A stretch of 64,000 bases of DNA, taken from the NCBI GenBank assembly GCA_015657535.1, contig JADHZB010001111.1:2142-66141 (forward strand), written 5' to 3'. Of this stretch, positions 1 through 11,700 are shown one piece after another; the first letter of the stretch is position 1; the number at the start of each line of letters is the position of its first letter. The notes under the pieces were generated by a model that was given only the letters and a program-made list of their open reading frames with translations, was not told the origin of the DNA and searched no databases. Made by a program: the position numbers and the translations under genes. Source of the DNA: Nephromyces sp. MM_2019. Lineage: Eukaryota; Apicomplexa; Aconoidasida; Nephromycida.

Positions 1-386
1 TCTTCTTCCCCCTCGCCATCATATCAGAGGAATTAGATTTTAAGCGCCCCATAAAGTTATCTCTTTAAGTTTTTTGAGAGTTAAAGTTTTTCGACGGCAT
101 TTAGTTCAAGACGCTGCACTTTTTCTGTAGTTTTCTGTTAGCTACTAGCCTTTCAAGTTGCTGGGCACTGTGTGCGAATTTTTTGCTATTCTCTAGAGCC
201 TGGGATTGTTTTTTTTGGTTTAATCACTCCCTCTTCCCATGTTTTATTCCAAGCGTCACGGAGTAGTCTGCAGAGTATTTTTCTAGGCTTCCTCCTATTC
301 TAGTCAAGTTTTTTCTACTGTTTCTTTGCATTTTGTTTTGGCTTTATAGTTAAAGTAGCTGAAGATTTTGCCTTTTTTTGCTTCAG

Positions 387-2981
387 ATCTGCAAGCTTGT
401 AGAACTAGATGGAGTTCCCCGAATGAAGCTCTCACAGGACGTGATGAAGACTAGCTTTCCTGCTCGGAAATCTGTTTATCGTCTCTCTTCTAGTGCAGGC
501 TTTCCGGTTGTCGATTTTATAGATGTGAGTCTCGTAGTTTGTTTTTTGTGTGATATTTGTGTGAATGAGCTAGCTTTTGCTCTTTCTTGATATTTACACA
601 CACACACACACAACAGGTTGATGTATGATGAATCATCTTTTTGTGTTTCTTGCACTCTTTTTGTTAAATTCATCAAATTTTTTGCAAATTCCAATTTTTT
701 GTAAATTTTCACACCACTTGTCAAATGATGCAGAAAAAGCGATTTTGATTCCACTCCTCTCTTTTCTTTGCAATACATTTTTGATGTCCTGGTGATTAAT
801 CCAAGCGTAGATACTGAAAAAGTACAGTTTAATGAGATGATTATCACCCTCTTTGGCTAATCTCATCATTTTCCATCTTTTTTTTCTTTTTCTACTAATT
901 TGATTATTTTTCTGCTCTCAAATTCTCGCGAAATCAACGTAATTTCTCTGCATTTTCAATGGGTTTTGAGAAAACACTTCTTTTTTCAGCTTTCTGCCTG
1001 CTTTTAGTCGATGTTTGCTGGGTTATACCCGATTTCTCTATCTACAGTCTACTGTTTCTTCTTTTTAAAGTTTTCTAGAACATCTCATGTTTTAGAAAAC
1101 TACCAAAATCATAATTTGTGTATAAAGTTTCGAAAAAGACCTTAATTTGTGGGAGATACCGTATAACTTCGCTGCAGGAGATTCTAATCATATCAATTTT
1201 TGCTGTTTTATTTATCTTCAATACTACATATATATGATAGACATTAGTTGTATCTATTTTTTTCATCTGAAAAAAGGCTTATTATCGCCGTTTTTGATGG
1301 GTTTCTTTGGTATACAAAAGGGTATTTTCCTTCTAGATAATGAGTATATTTTTAAGTGTTCAAATTTTTTTTGTTAATTTTATGAGTATTAAATATGATG
1401 TTTTATATGGAATATTCATGGAGAAAAAGTTTTGCCCCCGTCTTTTCATCACTAGGCTCAGTGTACGTACAGGAACTTGGCTGAGATACTTATGTGTCAA
1501 TGCCTATATAGTGGAGACATATGCATATATATACATATAAACTTGAGTGTGTATTAATGCCTATATAGCCTGCTGCTGCTAGAACTATGGAAAATTCTCT
1601 ATTTTCTCTTTTTTTTTTTTTTTTCTCAGTTATCTAATGGAGAAACTCCAAAGATCAACGAGAGAATATTTTGCCTTCATCAACTCGATGAAAACAAACG
1701 CTGCTATGTAGTACCTTCTAAAGTTGAAAAGCTTTTGCAATGTATGTGGAAAGATGGGAAATATCAAGGCCCCCCTCTAGACTTGGAGGTAGTTGTTTTG
1801 AGTATACAAAGTTCCTTTCAAAATACCTTTTTCTAGGCGATTTCAAACGTGTTTTACACACTATCTGTGTGCGAAAAAGCATCACAAAATTTGATGAAAA
1901 TGCGATCTTTAAATCCGAAAATTGACGATACTTTTCCTCTCTTCAAGCACCGGATACTTTGAAGGCTTTTTCCATATATTTGTTCTACTAATGAATATAT
2001 AGAAGCAGTTAGAGGCAAACTTTCAAAAAACGTTGCATTCGACTATCTCTCGTGCAATCCTCATTAGAAAACTCGACTTTGCACACACTCAAAGAGTCAC
2101 GTACTCACCCTCTGAAATTTCCTAAAAAGTCTGAAAGTTGAATGCTCTTCTGCTGTTGGTTTTTAGGTTTTATACGCTGCATACATTCTTGCTGAGTATA
2201 AATAAGCTCTTTTATTACTTAAACTCACTTACAATAAGTTTTATTTTGTGTGCGAAATTCATGATTATAGGAAGAAATCGTTGCAGCTTTCTTTTGATAA
2301 AATATATTGTTTAGATGCGATAAAAAATTTTCAGACTTTGGAACTTTATAGAAATTTTCTTTTTGTGTTGCTTTATGCTAACTTATAGTCTTTAGGGTTC
2401 TTTTTGCCCGTTTGCTATTATTTTTGCACTTTTTTTCGTGTGTGTTTGGTAAATTCTCTAAGCTTTAGAGTTCTTTGAAAATTTCGCTCCTGTTGTGCAC
2501 ATAATTCTCGTAGTTTTTTGCGAAAAAAAGGACTTTTTTGCTACGAAAAATAATGATGAAATTCAAAATTTAAATTTAAATAATAAAAATTAATTAATAA
2601 AGCAGATTTTCCCAGGAAACTGTGCAATTTTTAAAAAAAATTGTTGGAAAATAAGGCTTTCTGCTTGTTTTTATATGAAACCCCCGTATGTCTATGCGTT
2701 GATGCTTCAATTAGAAATGCCTTCCTCTCTAGCTTCTTTCTTTCTCTTTGGCCCCTATCCCACAACTATATATGCTGTCGCTTCTCTTTGCATTAGTTGC
2801 TTTTATAATCTGCAAATTTTACTTTTTGTTTGAGAATATATTATCATCTCTTTAAACAGATTAATTGCTGAGTTTGTACCTTCTTCTATCGTATGTGCGT
2901 GCGTGTTTGTGTGTGCGTGTTTGTGTGTGTTTGTGTGCGTGTTTGTGTGTGTTTGTGTGTGTTTGTGTGCGTGTTTGTGTG

Positions 2982-3016
<35 letters not shown>

Positions 3017-4898
3017 GTGCGTGTGTGTGTGTGTGCGTGTTTGTGTGTGTGCGTGTTTGTGTGTGTGCGTGTTTGTGTGTGTGTGGGAACGTGCAAATTT
3101 AAGTTCAACTCTGTATTATATTTTGCCTGCTTCATCATCTTTATGCTGCGTTCTTGCCAAAAACCCTTTTTTTTATCGCAGCAACTAAAGTTTGCCTGAC
3201 TGGATGAGCATGCTTTGATATAGCTTGTTTAATAGCGAATGTATATTAAATCAGTTATGGCTTGCATGATACTTTACTCAACTGTTTTTCTTGGTTTTTC
3301 ACTAACTTTTCAGTCGTCCAGGAAGAGGTGTATAATGGGCTTAAAGAATTTTAGAACTGATCATCTTCGGCTGTTGAATCCTACGCCTTACAAGGTTGGC
3401 ATTATGAGCTCATTCCTTATTCTAGTTCCTTAGAAACTGTTAAAATTCACTCTTTATAAATCTATAAAAAATGCTGTTTGTATACTTTTTTTGTGATAAG
3501 TTTGTAATCTCCTTGTTCATTGCTCGTCTTTCGCAAAGTTCAGCAATTAAAGCTGAGATTTCAAGTGATTGCAGGATATTTGGTTACTTTACTGCGCTAT
3601 CTGCCTGCTTAACTCGCTGATGGAATACTCCCGGCAGCTTTTATATGCTCGAATTCGCTATAATAGTGATTTTTCGTTTTGGTATTTGGAGGCGACACTA
3701 TGTTTTCCCCGAAAAATGCTTCTTTTTTATTGATTCAAACGAAATTTTGATTCATCAAAATCTAAGAAGAAGATGCTCTTGCTACGAGTGTACATACACC
3801 TCCACCCATAATGCATCCAAAGCTCTTATTTGCCGAGATCTTTCATCAAACTGCTACCGATGATTCTCTACTGTTGTGTCTTTTCTTTTGCTGAGCAAAT
3901 TTTTTCCAGGCGCTTTTTTATAAGGGTCCAGAATTGTTTATAATGATGGCTAATATATGTTCTGTGAAATACTGTTTTATATTGGAAGGTTTGGTGCTAT
4001 GATTCGAAGAAGATTTCGGTTTTTATCAGTAAAAATTTGCTAATCTAATGTACTGAGGGCCTTTTCTCATGGGATTAGATTGAGAAAAGATATTTTTTCT
4101 GTTTTTTGATGAAACTGTAATATTTAGTCTTTCTCTAGCTCTAATGGCGTGCACGCTTGGTTATCGAAGCTTTAGTTGGCTAAAAGCTCTGTGCTTTCAG
4201 CCAGTAAGTAGGCATGGTTCTGCATATTAGTAGCAATCTACATGATTAATTTGGAATATTCTGATCTTCTGCTTCTTCTTTTTCCGTTTTTTCTGTTTTT
4301 TCTCTTTTGCTTTTTCTCTAGGTTTGATTTCTTAAAGTAATTTTCTAGCCTTTGGTTATTGTGAAAACCTTCATTTTACCTTATACTACTGGTTATCTTT
4401 TGTATAACGTAGTCCTCACAATGGCCGAAATTTTAGCGGAGTATTGGGAAGTAACCGAAATTTTTGCTTCATTATAGTTGCTGCAGATGATTCTTTTATT
4501 TACCACCTAGTCTTAAACCTTATCATAATACCCATGTTTTAAAGCAAAAATATGGGTTGAAAATACATCAAAAAACTGTCCAAGACGCATTAAACTCTTC
4601 AATAAATGGTTTTATAAAGAAGAGTTTTTCTAAGATTGGTCATTTGAAAAGGCCTTTGTGATACAAAGTGTGTGTGTGTGTGCTATTCTATTGCGGTGTT
4701 TTTGCTCTTTTCCTCTGTTTTCTATGAAAATCAGGAGATGAAACAGTTAAGTAAGTTTTGAACTTCTTTAGCCACTTTCAAATCGATTTTTCTTGTTTTT
4801 GCCTTCATAACTTCGTTCAGGTATCCTTCTCAAAGGCACTTTATCATTTCTTTCATAATATGCGGAAGGATTTAACTCCTGTAACAACCATAGAATGA
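387..4898 (+). CDS. NAPRT: Nicotinate phosphoribosyltransferase, C-terminal part (5' end outside window)
   Basis: Converts nicotinate and PRPP to nicotinate mononucleotide, the first step of NAD salvage (Preiss-Handler pathway), in the cytosol. Four exons join in phase 0: 387-524, 1630-1788, 3314-3394 and 4821-4898, giving the last 151 residues and a TGA stop. Recognised by CKLVELDGVPRMKLSQD, then PARKSVYRL, then a KINERIFCLHQLDENKRCYV block, then RTDHLRLLNPTPYKV and a short terminal exon with LYHFFHNMRKD. Order, spacing and wording follow the C-terminal region of plant and animal NAPRT. The catalytic core lies upstream of the window. The three internal introns are long (1.1-1.5 kb) compared with those of the neighbouring genes. 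The 1-386 stretch is read as intron because it ends in a T-rich tract and CAG. Family call is firm; the exon 2/3 junction could hide a very small extra exon. Confidence 0.9.
596..613. repeat. (CA)n microsatellite in NAPRT intron
   Basis: A short uninterrupted CA dinucleotide run shortly after the exon that ends at 524, inside the intron. It has no coding role. Confidence 0.85.
2888..3086. repeat. Compound (TG)n/TTTG/TGCG repeat in NAPRT intron
   Basis: About 200 bp of alternating TG with regularly spaced TTTG and TGCG variants, inside the intron between the exons ending at 1788 and starting at 3314. Open frames across it (Val/Cys-rich one way, Thr/His-rich the other) are artefacts of the dinucleotide repeat. 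Alternating purine-pyrimidine tracts of this kind can adopt Z-DNA; that is known chemistry, not something shown here. Confidence 0.95.
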
Positions 4899-5974
4899 TG
4901 AATTGGTTTTGTGCCTTAAGAGGGAGCGTAACTTTACAATCATCGAAGTAGCAGGTGCAGCGATTATCTTGTAGGGCGTTTATTTTCCCCCTTTATTTTT
5001 TGCAATAGATAGATGTGCGACACAAGACTGCTGTGGAATCTCGTGGAGCACGGAGAGAGTCCAGTTCCATGACATTTATATACACATATATACGTATTTA
5101 TATACGTATTTATATACCCTTTATTACCTACCAAGTTTCCTTTTTTTAGGACACTAGTTCAAACGTGCTGATTTTTAGCGCAGAGGAAGATACTTTTTTG
5201 ATGCATATAAGGATAAAGCTCTATGCCTTTTATTCGTTTCGAAATATGATGTATCTAGTGTACCCCCTTTTTGCTAAAGGACTATCCTGAGCCTTGCTTG
5301 ATGGCCAGATTTTGCTTGAATTTTGTCGTATATTTTTCAAGGCTTTATTTGAGGGTCTACTTCCATGTAGATGCTGCTGTTTAATGTTCGATTTTGATAT
5401 TTAGAGCTAGTATAGCTCTGCTTGCTGCTTTATCCTTAGACTAGTGAAATCGTAGATCCAAGTTGTTTCCATAAGTGGGATTAAAACGAGTGTTTAGTAG
5501 AGAAGTTCAAACCTGAGTGAGAAAGCCTGATTTTTGTTTTTTTATCCATTTTGTGACTTGTATTGATGCATTGACTGGACTGCCATAGCAAGTACTCTTT
5601 GCTATCAAGAGATGCTTAGTTTACACCTTATCCGTTGATTCCAGCAAAGCCCTTTTTTCAATTCCGCTCTTACTCACTTTGCTGAATTGCATGACCTTGT
5701 TAATAAAATGCTGCTGAGTTTCTTTGGTGGCGAATCATATCACCCTTGTGCATTTAGGAACTTCCATAACAGTGCTGCACTTCTAGCCTAACCTTCTCCT
5801 AATATATATATATGCATATTAGTACTACTTGAAATCCCACGAATATTCAAAGTTTGCCTGCTCTATGCTGCTAATCCTTGCATTTCTTGATGCTATATAC
5901 GTCGCATTATCGCGTCAAATTGCGGTGGCTATGCGAATTCGCCTATACGTTATCCTGCTGTTTCTGCGTATATT
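4899..5974. other. Convergent intergenic region, T-rich, no gene seen
   Basis: Lies between the stop codon of NAPRT (+) and the stop codon of the small minus-strand gene. It should contain both 3' untranslated regions. A short tandem duplication with a unit near TATTTATATACG occurs around 5090-5116. No exon with matching splice sites was found. Confidence 0.6.
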
Positions 5975-6676
5975 CTAGAGCTTTGATGTCTTTTCTACAT
6001 GTTCGTTAAGTGCATTGTCTAGTTGCTGAATAGTGGCGTGGTGTGCACTTAGGCCTCTACCGGTATCTTCATGTTTTTGCATTGAGTTATGTGGTTTGAT
6101 TTTCTTCCTATTTTCAATAACTTTTTTTTTTTGAGCTGCCGAGGATAATTCAAAAGGTTTTACTTTGTCTTCATAGATGATGCTTAAGATTGTCGGTGTA
6201 TTCATGCTGAATGGTAATTTTTTTACTAGCTTTCCTGCTGTCACTGAATCAAATTAAAAGTAATTTCAGTTTGCCAGAAGTTTAGTGACATTATCTTGAA
6301 GATTTTTCATCATGTTCATCTTGATTACTGCAAATTCATTTAAGTTGCAATATTTTTGCACAGTGCGGCCCATATTCATTCAATTAAAAAGAAATTTGAG
6401 CATGTTTTTAAACTTGTTTCAATATTTTTTAATGTACTCTGAATTTGCTTTCGGGGAAGCTGTGCAAAATTTCATGCTGGGAATTGTTGCAGTCTGCACT
6501 CTGGCATGCTAGGAGGTACCATTTCACCTTATCTCTAAGTTGAGTTCACGATCTCTGCTTAATAATACTTTACCTTCACATACTTTTTCAGTTACAGGGA
6601 AACTGCATGAGGCGCTTTTTTTTCGGGCCACAGAAATAGCCTTACGGGTAGTCGTTGAATTATGTTTTTTTTTCAT
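5975..6676 (-). CDS. Unidentified 123-residue lysine-rich protein, two exons
   Basis: Function unknown. Exon 1 is 6676-6574 and starts with ATG then a run of lysines (MKKKHNSTTTRKAISVARKK); its donor GAAG|gtaaag leaves phase 1. Exon 2 is 6243-5975 with acceptor ttgattcag, and begins with the two bases that complete the codon, so the joined frame runs 372 nt to a stop. The protein is basic at the N terminus, has a hydrophobic patch (PFSMNTPTILSIIYED) near residue 50, and ends in a hydrophilic, probably helical tail (QQLDNALNEHVEKTSKL). There is no signal peptide, membrane segment or known motif. The stop lies about 1.1 kb from the NAPRT stop (convergent); the start is 644 bp downstream of the coiled-coil gene on the same strand. 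Support is splice-site and phase agreement plus a base composition unlike the surrounding introns. It could also be the 3' end of a longer gene. Confidence 0.55.
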
Positions 6677-7319
6677 CCCCTATTTATTGCAATATGTAGA
6701 CTTTTGTGTTGATAAAATCTTTATTAATTGTTGGGAATCTACTTCTTATGATGAAAATTACCTACAATTGTGTAGATACAGGATAAATTTGTGGCGTCTG
6801 GCCTTTCTTGCTTCAATCCTTGCAGCAAAACACGTTTAGAAATATATATTATCCCTCTTGCGCTGCATTTTTCATCTGTTTAGGAAATAATTGTGGTGAC
6901 TATATTAGTATAGTTTCGCCATTTTCTTCTATTGCTGAAGTTTTATTGCAAACCTTTCACTTGAAAATTGTTGTTGTGCTTTATTTTACTTGTGAAGATT
7001 GGCTTGGCTTATCGGTTGGACCCTAGTTGTATCAAACTTTGATAATTATGGAAAACAAGCAACTTGAGTCTCTTGCTAAGTTTAACTATGAACAAAACAA
7101 TGTCTTTAGATACTATTTTAAAGGAGAAAATTGTGAGAGGGGCTGGTTTGTATACATTGACTTCCTTTTGCCACCTCAAAAAAGTGCATCCTTCCTGAGT
7201 TAGACGCAGATACCGCATACTTTTTAACATAACAAAAAATTGGAGGTCCAAACGCCTAGACTTGTATTGCTCTGCGGCTTTAGAGATTTACTCTTATGCG
7301 CAGTCCCTTCAACCCAGAC
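6677..7319. other. Short intergenic stretch, no supported gene
   Basis: Lies between two minus-strand genes. It should hold the 3' untranslated region of the coiled-coil gene and the promoter of the small gene. A minus-strand open frame at 7251-7009 has no usable splice context and was not accepted. Confidence 0.5.
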
Positions 7320-8735
7320 TTATTCCTCTGTAGACATGTCCTTTATCTCTGGATCTTTTTCAAAAGAAAAGTTTCTAAGGGATATAGCCGTTAAGCTCTT
7401 GCCCTTGTTGTAATCTTTTGTTTCCCCTGGAGTCCAAGCTGAAAATTTTCTTTCGCTGAATAGTGCAGGGCTCTCAATGCCTTCTGCTTCTTCACTTTTA
7501 TCTTCAGCCTTGCCTGTATCCTCGGTTTCATAAATTAGTATTTTCCCCAAATGAGCAGCAACAGAATCGCTTAAAAACTTGATGTGCTTGCTGAATATTA
7601 ATGCTAGTTCGCTTCTCTGGAAGGCGATTACCATTAGTTCGTCGCTGCTCTGCAAAACAATCGAGTTTTCGTACTTTGCAACCCCGGATTCGAATAATTC
7701 ACTGAGATCTTCTACCTTCTGGATTTCTGCCTTATCTTCGATAACATTATCGATAAACTGCACCGGTACTATCCGGCTCTTTTGATTCCTTGAAAGTACG
7801 ATAGCTTTGATTTCGTATTCTATGCGTAGAAAGAATTCTTTAATATTTTCAGAGTCGAAGAAAATCGTCACTTCTACGCCGTGCGACAGAGAGTGATTCC
7901 GTTTCATATTAACGTAGGTTTCCCGCGTCTGAATGGACGCAAGTCTAGCTTCTCTTCTTTTCTTTTCTTGTAAGCGAACAATTTGCATAACCTCCTCCAA
8001 CTTCGCTTCTTGCTCCTTTATTTTGGATTGAAGCTCTTCGTATTCTTTTGTAAGGGCTTCAATCTTCTCAGTGGCCCTGATGTTGTTTTCCTGTGACTGA
8101 AACAGCTCATTTTGCACTGTATCCTTATCAAATCTTACTCTTTCCAACTGAGCCGTTAAATCATCTATAAAACGCTGTTTTTCCTCATTCTCTTCTTTAA
8201 GTTTATTGAATTCTTCGGAGCTAGTGGGAAGCTGGATATCGCGAAAATCTTCTGGTATATCTGTAGTCCGTTGGTCTTCATTTGGGCTTGATTCCAGAAA
8301 ATTTGGGTCGTGTCGCCCTCTTATAGCACTTTCTTTCGAATAGTCTTTACTTCTGCGATAACTTCCGTTCCCCCCATACTTTTTCTGATCGTAGTATTCA
8401 TACCCTTTGGAAGTTCTTGATATCGCAGTATCTGCGCTTGGGGAACTAAATACTTTGTAGCCTGTCTCGTAGCAATTACAAGCAGGCGGCGAGTAGATGT
8501 CATAGTATTCAGGTGCTGACGATTTTTCTTGATGAGATGTATCATGTTCTTCCCCCAACTTCTTGGGAATCCTCCTATAGTGGCCGCAGGCTATCCTTTC
8601 CAGTATGTAACCCTTATCCTCGACTTTGTAGCTGCAGCACGCCGCGTGTCTGCGGGAATTAGAATTTCTATGACTTTTATGCGCAGCGAAGAAACCATCC
8701 AAAGCATCACCATCAAGGCGATCAACCCCTGTCAT
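7320..8735 (-). CDS. Coiled-coil protein with possible PH-like C-terminal domain, intronless
   Basis: 471 residues in one open frame. The ATG is preceded by an in-frame stop two codons upstream, so the start is well placed unless a 5' exon exists. Residues 1-170 are low-complexity and rich in Tyr, Ser, Lys and Arg, with Cys pairs near 33 and 86. Residues about 174-268 form a clear heptad coiled coil (FNKLKEENEEKQRFIDDLTA onward). Residues about 286-392 alternate beta-like stretches (VEVTIFFD, KEFFLRIEYEIKAIVLS, IVPVQFIDNVI, ENSIVLQSS, ELMVIAFQ) and end in an amphipathic helix (ELALIFSKHIKFLSDSV). That order resembles a pleckstrin-homology fold, as in apicomplexan inner-membrane-complex and apical proteins. 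The tail after 400 is acidic. The PH-like reading is inference from pattern only; I recognise no ortholog. It is notable as the only intronless long gene among heavily spliced neighbours. Confidence 0.8.
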   Translation of the reverse strand: MTGVDRLDGDALDGFFAAHKSHRNSNSRRHAACCSYKVEDKGYILERIACGHYRRIPKKLGEEHDTSHQEKSSAPEYYDIYSPPACNCYETGYKVFSSPSADTAISRTSKGYEYYDQKKYGGNGSYRRSKDYSKESAIRGRHDPNFLESSPNEDQRTTDIPEDFRDIQLPTSSEEFNKLKEENEEKQRFIDDLTAQLERVRFDKDTVQNELFQSQENNIRATEKIEALTKEYEELQSKIKEQEAKLEEVMQIVRLQEKKRREARLASIQTRETYVNMKRNHSLSHGVEVTIFFDSENIKEFFLRIEYEIKAIVLSRNQKSRIVPVQFIDNVIEDKAEIQKVEDLSELFESGVAKYENSIVLQSSDELMVIAFQRSELALIFSKHIKFLSDSVAAHLGKILIYETEDTGKAEDKSEEAEGIESPALFSERKFSAWTPGETKDYNKGKSLTAISLRNFSFEKDPEIKDMSTEE

Positions 8736-11700
8736 TATTCAACAAGTAAATTCGAGCATAGCAAATGATTCAATGAACGCGCCTATCGGCGGAGATTTTA
8801 GTATGCAACTCCCTGATATGTTGCGTTGATCCATTGGTTAGCGTATGTGGCCGGTTTAAGGTTGCCACAGTCAGCGAAGCAGACAGATGATAGCAATGAA
8901 GTGTTGTAATATCCCATACAAAGGAGCCAGTTACTGCTGCACTTCTCAGTCGCCTCATGGCAGGCTCTGTCCTACATCCCGTGAAACCCACATTGGCCAG
9001 TTTTAAGTTATCGTGGATATCTGTGATAACCCATGGAAATTTTAAAACTTGGAAAATACATTTGGACTGACTACTAGTGGAGTCAGTAGTATTCCGTTGC
9101 TATTAGAAGCATGCTTCTTTTTTAATTTTTTTCAAGCGCGTAGTACTTCTTCTATGAACAATCCCTATTGTGCGAAACCCTCGGGACCACAATTAGAAAC
9201 TTTTCGGTAATCCTCTTAAGTGAGTGAGACTTGCTATAGAGTAGGACCTATAGAAAAGCGTGACCGAAAAGAATTTTTTGCGAATACCAGGTTATAAAAA
9301 GGAATTTTTTAGTGAATACCAGGGTATTGGTAACCACTATGCACTCGAGGAATGTGCCTGTGTCGTCAAGGCTGCCGGAGTAGTGGGAGTTGGCTCACTG
9401 ACTCAAAGTTTGTTGACTACATAAAAGCTGCAACATCGCAATCAGGTTACGCCCATTTAGGGGTTGCTGTACCGTATCAGGTCCATGAAAACCACTGTTG
9501 CATATTGTATATCTATGATACGTGAAAATAACAAAATGAATGAACCTCGCGACTGTTTGCTTCTAAAACGAATCTTTTGTTGCTGCTAACAAGGTAACTA
9601 CTTAGGGAAAACAAAAGTTTTGATTGCATAGAGTTGATCAAAGAACTATCAACTATAATATATTTTGGAACAACAGAAATGTGATGCTGAATTTGAAAAC
9701 GCATTTTCTTTTGATAACATTAAGTCTGATTTTAGCCCCTCATGCGAAGTACACGATGCGCACGGGGGAAAACAGTTTCACCATTAAATTGCTGCACTAT
9801 TTATCCTCTTTGGAAATTATTTTACTGAAAATTTGCGCTTGCGGGTGAAGTTTTAGGTGCTTCCTCGATTGGCTGCTTGGCTGCAAACCGTGGGTTGTTA
9901 TCAATGCTAAAGTTAACCGGAATTGCCGGCGTGCTGATGCATGTAGGTTAGTGATAGTTACAATATTACCTTTAAGGTGATAATTTGCTCGCTTCCTTCG
10001 AAAATTCGTCTAGCTCATTTACAAGTGAGCAGCAGGCTATAATTGAATTCCAAAAAGTTTAGAAGAAGCACCTTCTTCAGTATTTTGTGGTATAAACCCA
10101 TTTCCACAGGACGATAGCTGACTTATAAAGTATTGGCATCAACCTGTTACGTTCTATCTCTTTATATTAGTATGCATCCACCGAGTATGACAGTATCTAT
10201 CTAGATATATTTTGACTCGTTTTTGTACAGTTTCACTCTATTATGCCTTTAAGCCCGTTGTTTTCCAACCAATTCGTACACTTGTACCTTTACTCTACAC
10301 TGACCCTTGCTTCAGAAGCTCATTTCGGGTGCAATTCCAAGCTGTGCAACGACTACATGGCACTACAAGTGCGCTTAAAACTTTGAATGGTGCATAAAAA
10401 CTGTTTACCCCGCTTTTGAGCTTCACTTGTTAGCGCAGGCTGCAAGTTATTTTGCCAATGCCTCTCTATAAACGCACAAAGCTACCACTACAACCTAGAT
10501 TCTAATACAATATGGCTTTGATTTTCTACGATATGCGCAATTTTGCCCCTAAGCTAACGCGCCAATGAATGGCCATTGTGATGTACCATTAGTGGAGGTG
10601 TTAGAATGTGCTGATTGCTAGGTGAGTGCTACTAACAACGCAAACCTGTATATATCAAGCCGGCCTAAAATTGAAAAAAATAGAAAGTTTGTCAGAAGTA
10701 GAGGGAATTGAGAAAATAAATACATTAGCTCATTGTGAAGCATGTGTAACATGGCTAGTCAAAAGCCAATAAGTTGAGAAGTAATAATGCTGCAGGCTCC
10801 GAGTCAAGAAAGTTTTTCATGCGAGTCTTCTGCAATAACCCGTAGGAGTATCTGAAACTCCGAATGGCCGAACACCTTCAATTCATACTACCTCGTCCTA
10901 GCTACCAGCATTCTCATCACAAAATGGGAGGCTAGCGCCAACGCCAAAAAGTAGAAGCTTATTATAATTACCCGCCATATCAAGCGTCGGGTATTCGAAA
11001 TGGACTCGATGGTCACTGAGCCCAACACTAGATGTCCGCCCCGGAAGTCCACTAACGATTCTGGGCAGCACGATGTATTCCGCTATTATAGGGAGGCCCA
11101 CTGAGCGTGCTCATGAGCATGCTGAACGTTACACAAGCTGTGGTGGCAGCGGCATCACGCGAAGCAGGTTACGTGAGATGGCGCCTTCTCGTACACACAT
11201 GGTGCGCGTAACCTGTTAATCCATAGCCTCAGTCGCTCTCTCCGGTTATAGAGGAGCGGATAGCTGGTATCAAATCCCTCTGCAAAGGTAGCCATTCGCA
11301 TAAAATCCTCGTGTTAGTACCAGCATGGGACTACGAGGCTAGGCTGTTGCGTATAATTCCTTAGGGCTAGCTGGTGGCCTGTGCTAGTCATGGCTGTTGA
11401 TTCATAGCTCGCTGAATAGTTATGCGGCCAAACGGGTGGTTGCTTACCTTGTTTAGGTGATACAGTGTGACGAACGCAGCTGCGCCCTGTCACAAATCCA
11501 GCCTTCGGTAGCAGTGCCCACCGCTTTAATAAGGCTGGTATCTAAATTATGCGAATTGAAATGCTATTTTACCCCCTAAATTAAAGATATTTGAAGCCTA
11601 AAATTCTTGCTAAGCATTCTGTACCACCTCTAGGAAGCACGCATGGGCGAGTACCATTAGCTCAGAAAAGGATATGTTTACAGGTGATTGACTACTCCCA

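Noticed and set aside
2803..3199. Several open frames rich in Val/Cys or Thr/His
   Set aside because: They are translations of the TG/CA repeat and lie within an intron.
7009..7251. Minus-strand 80-codon frame
   Set aside because: No splice sites in phase with either neighbour; likely chance in AT-rich DNA.
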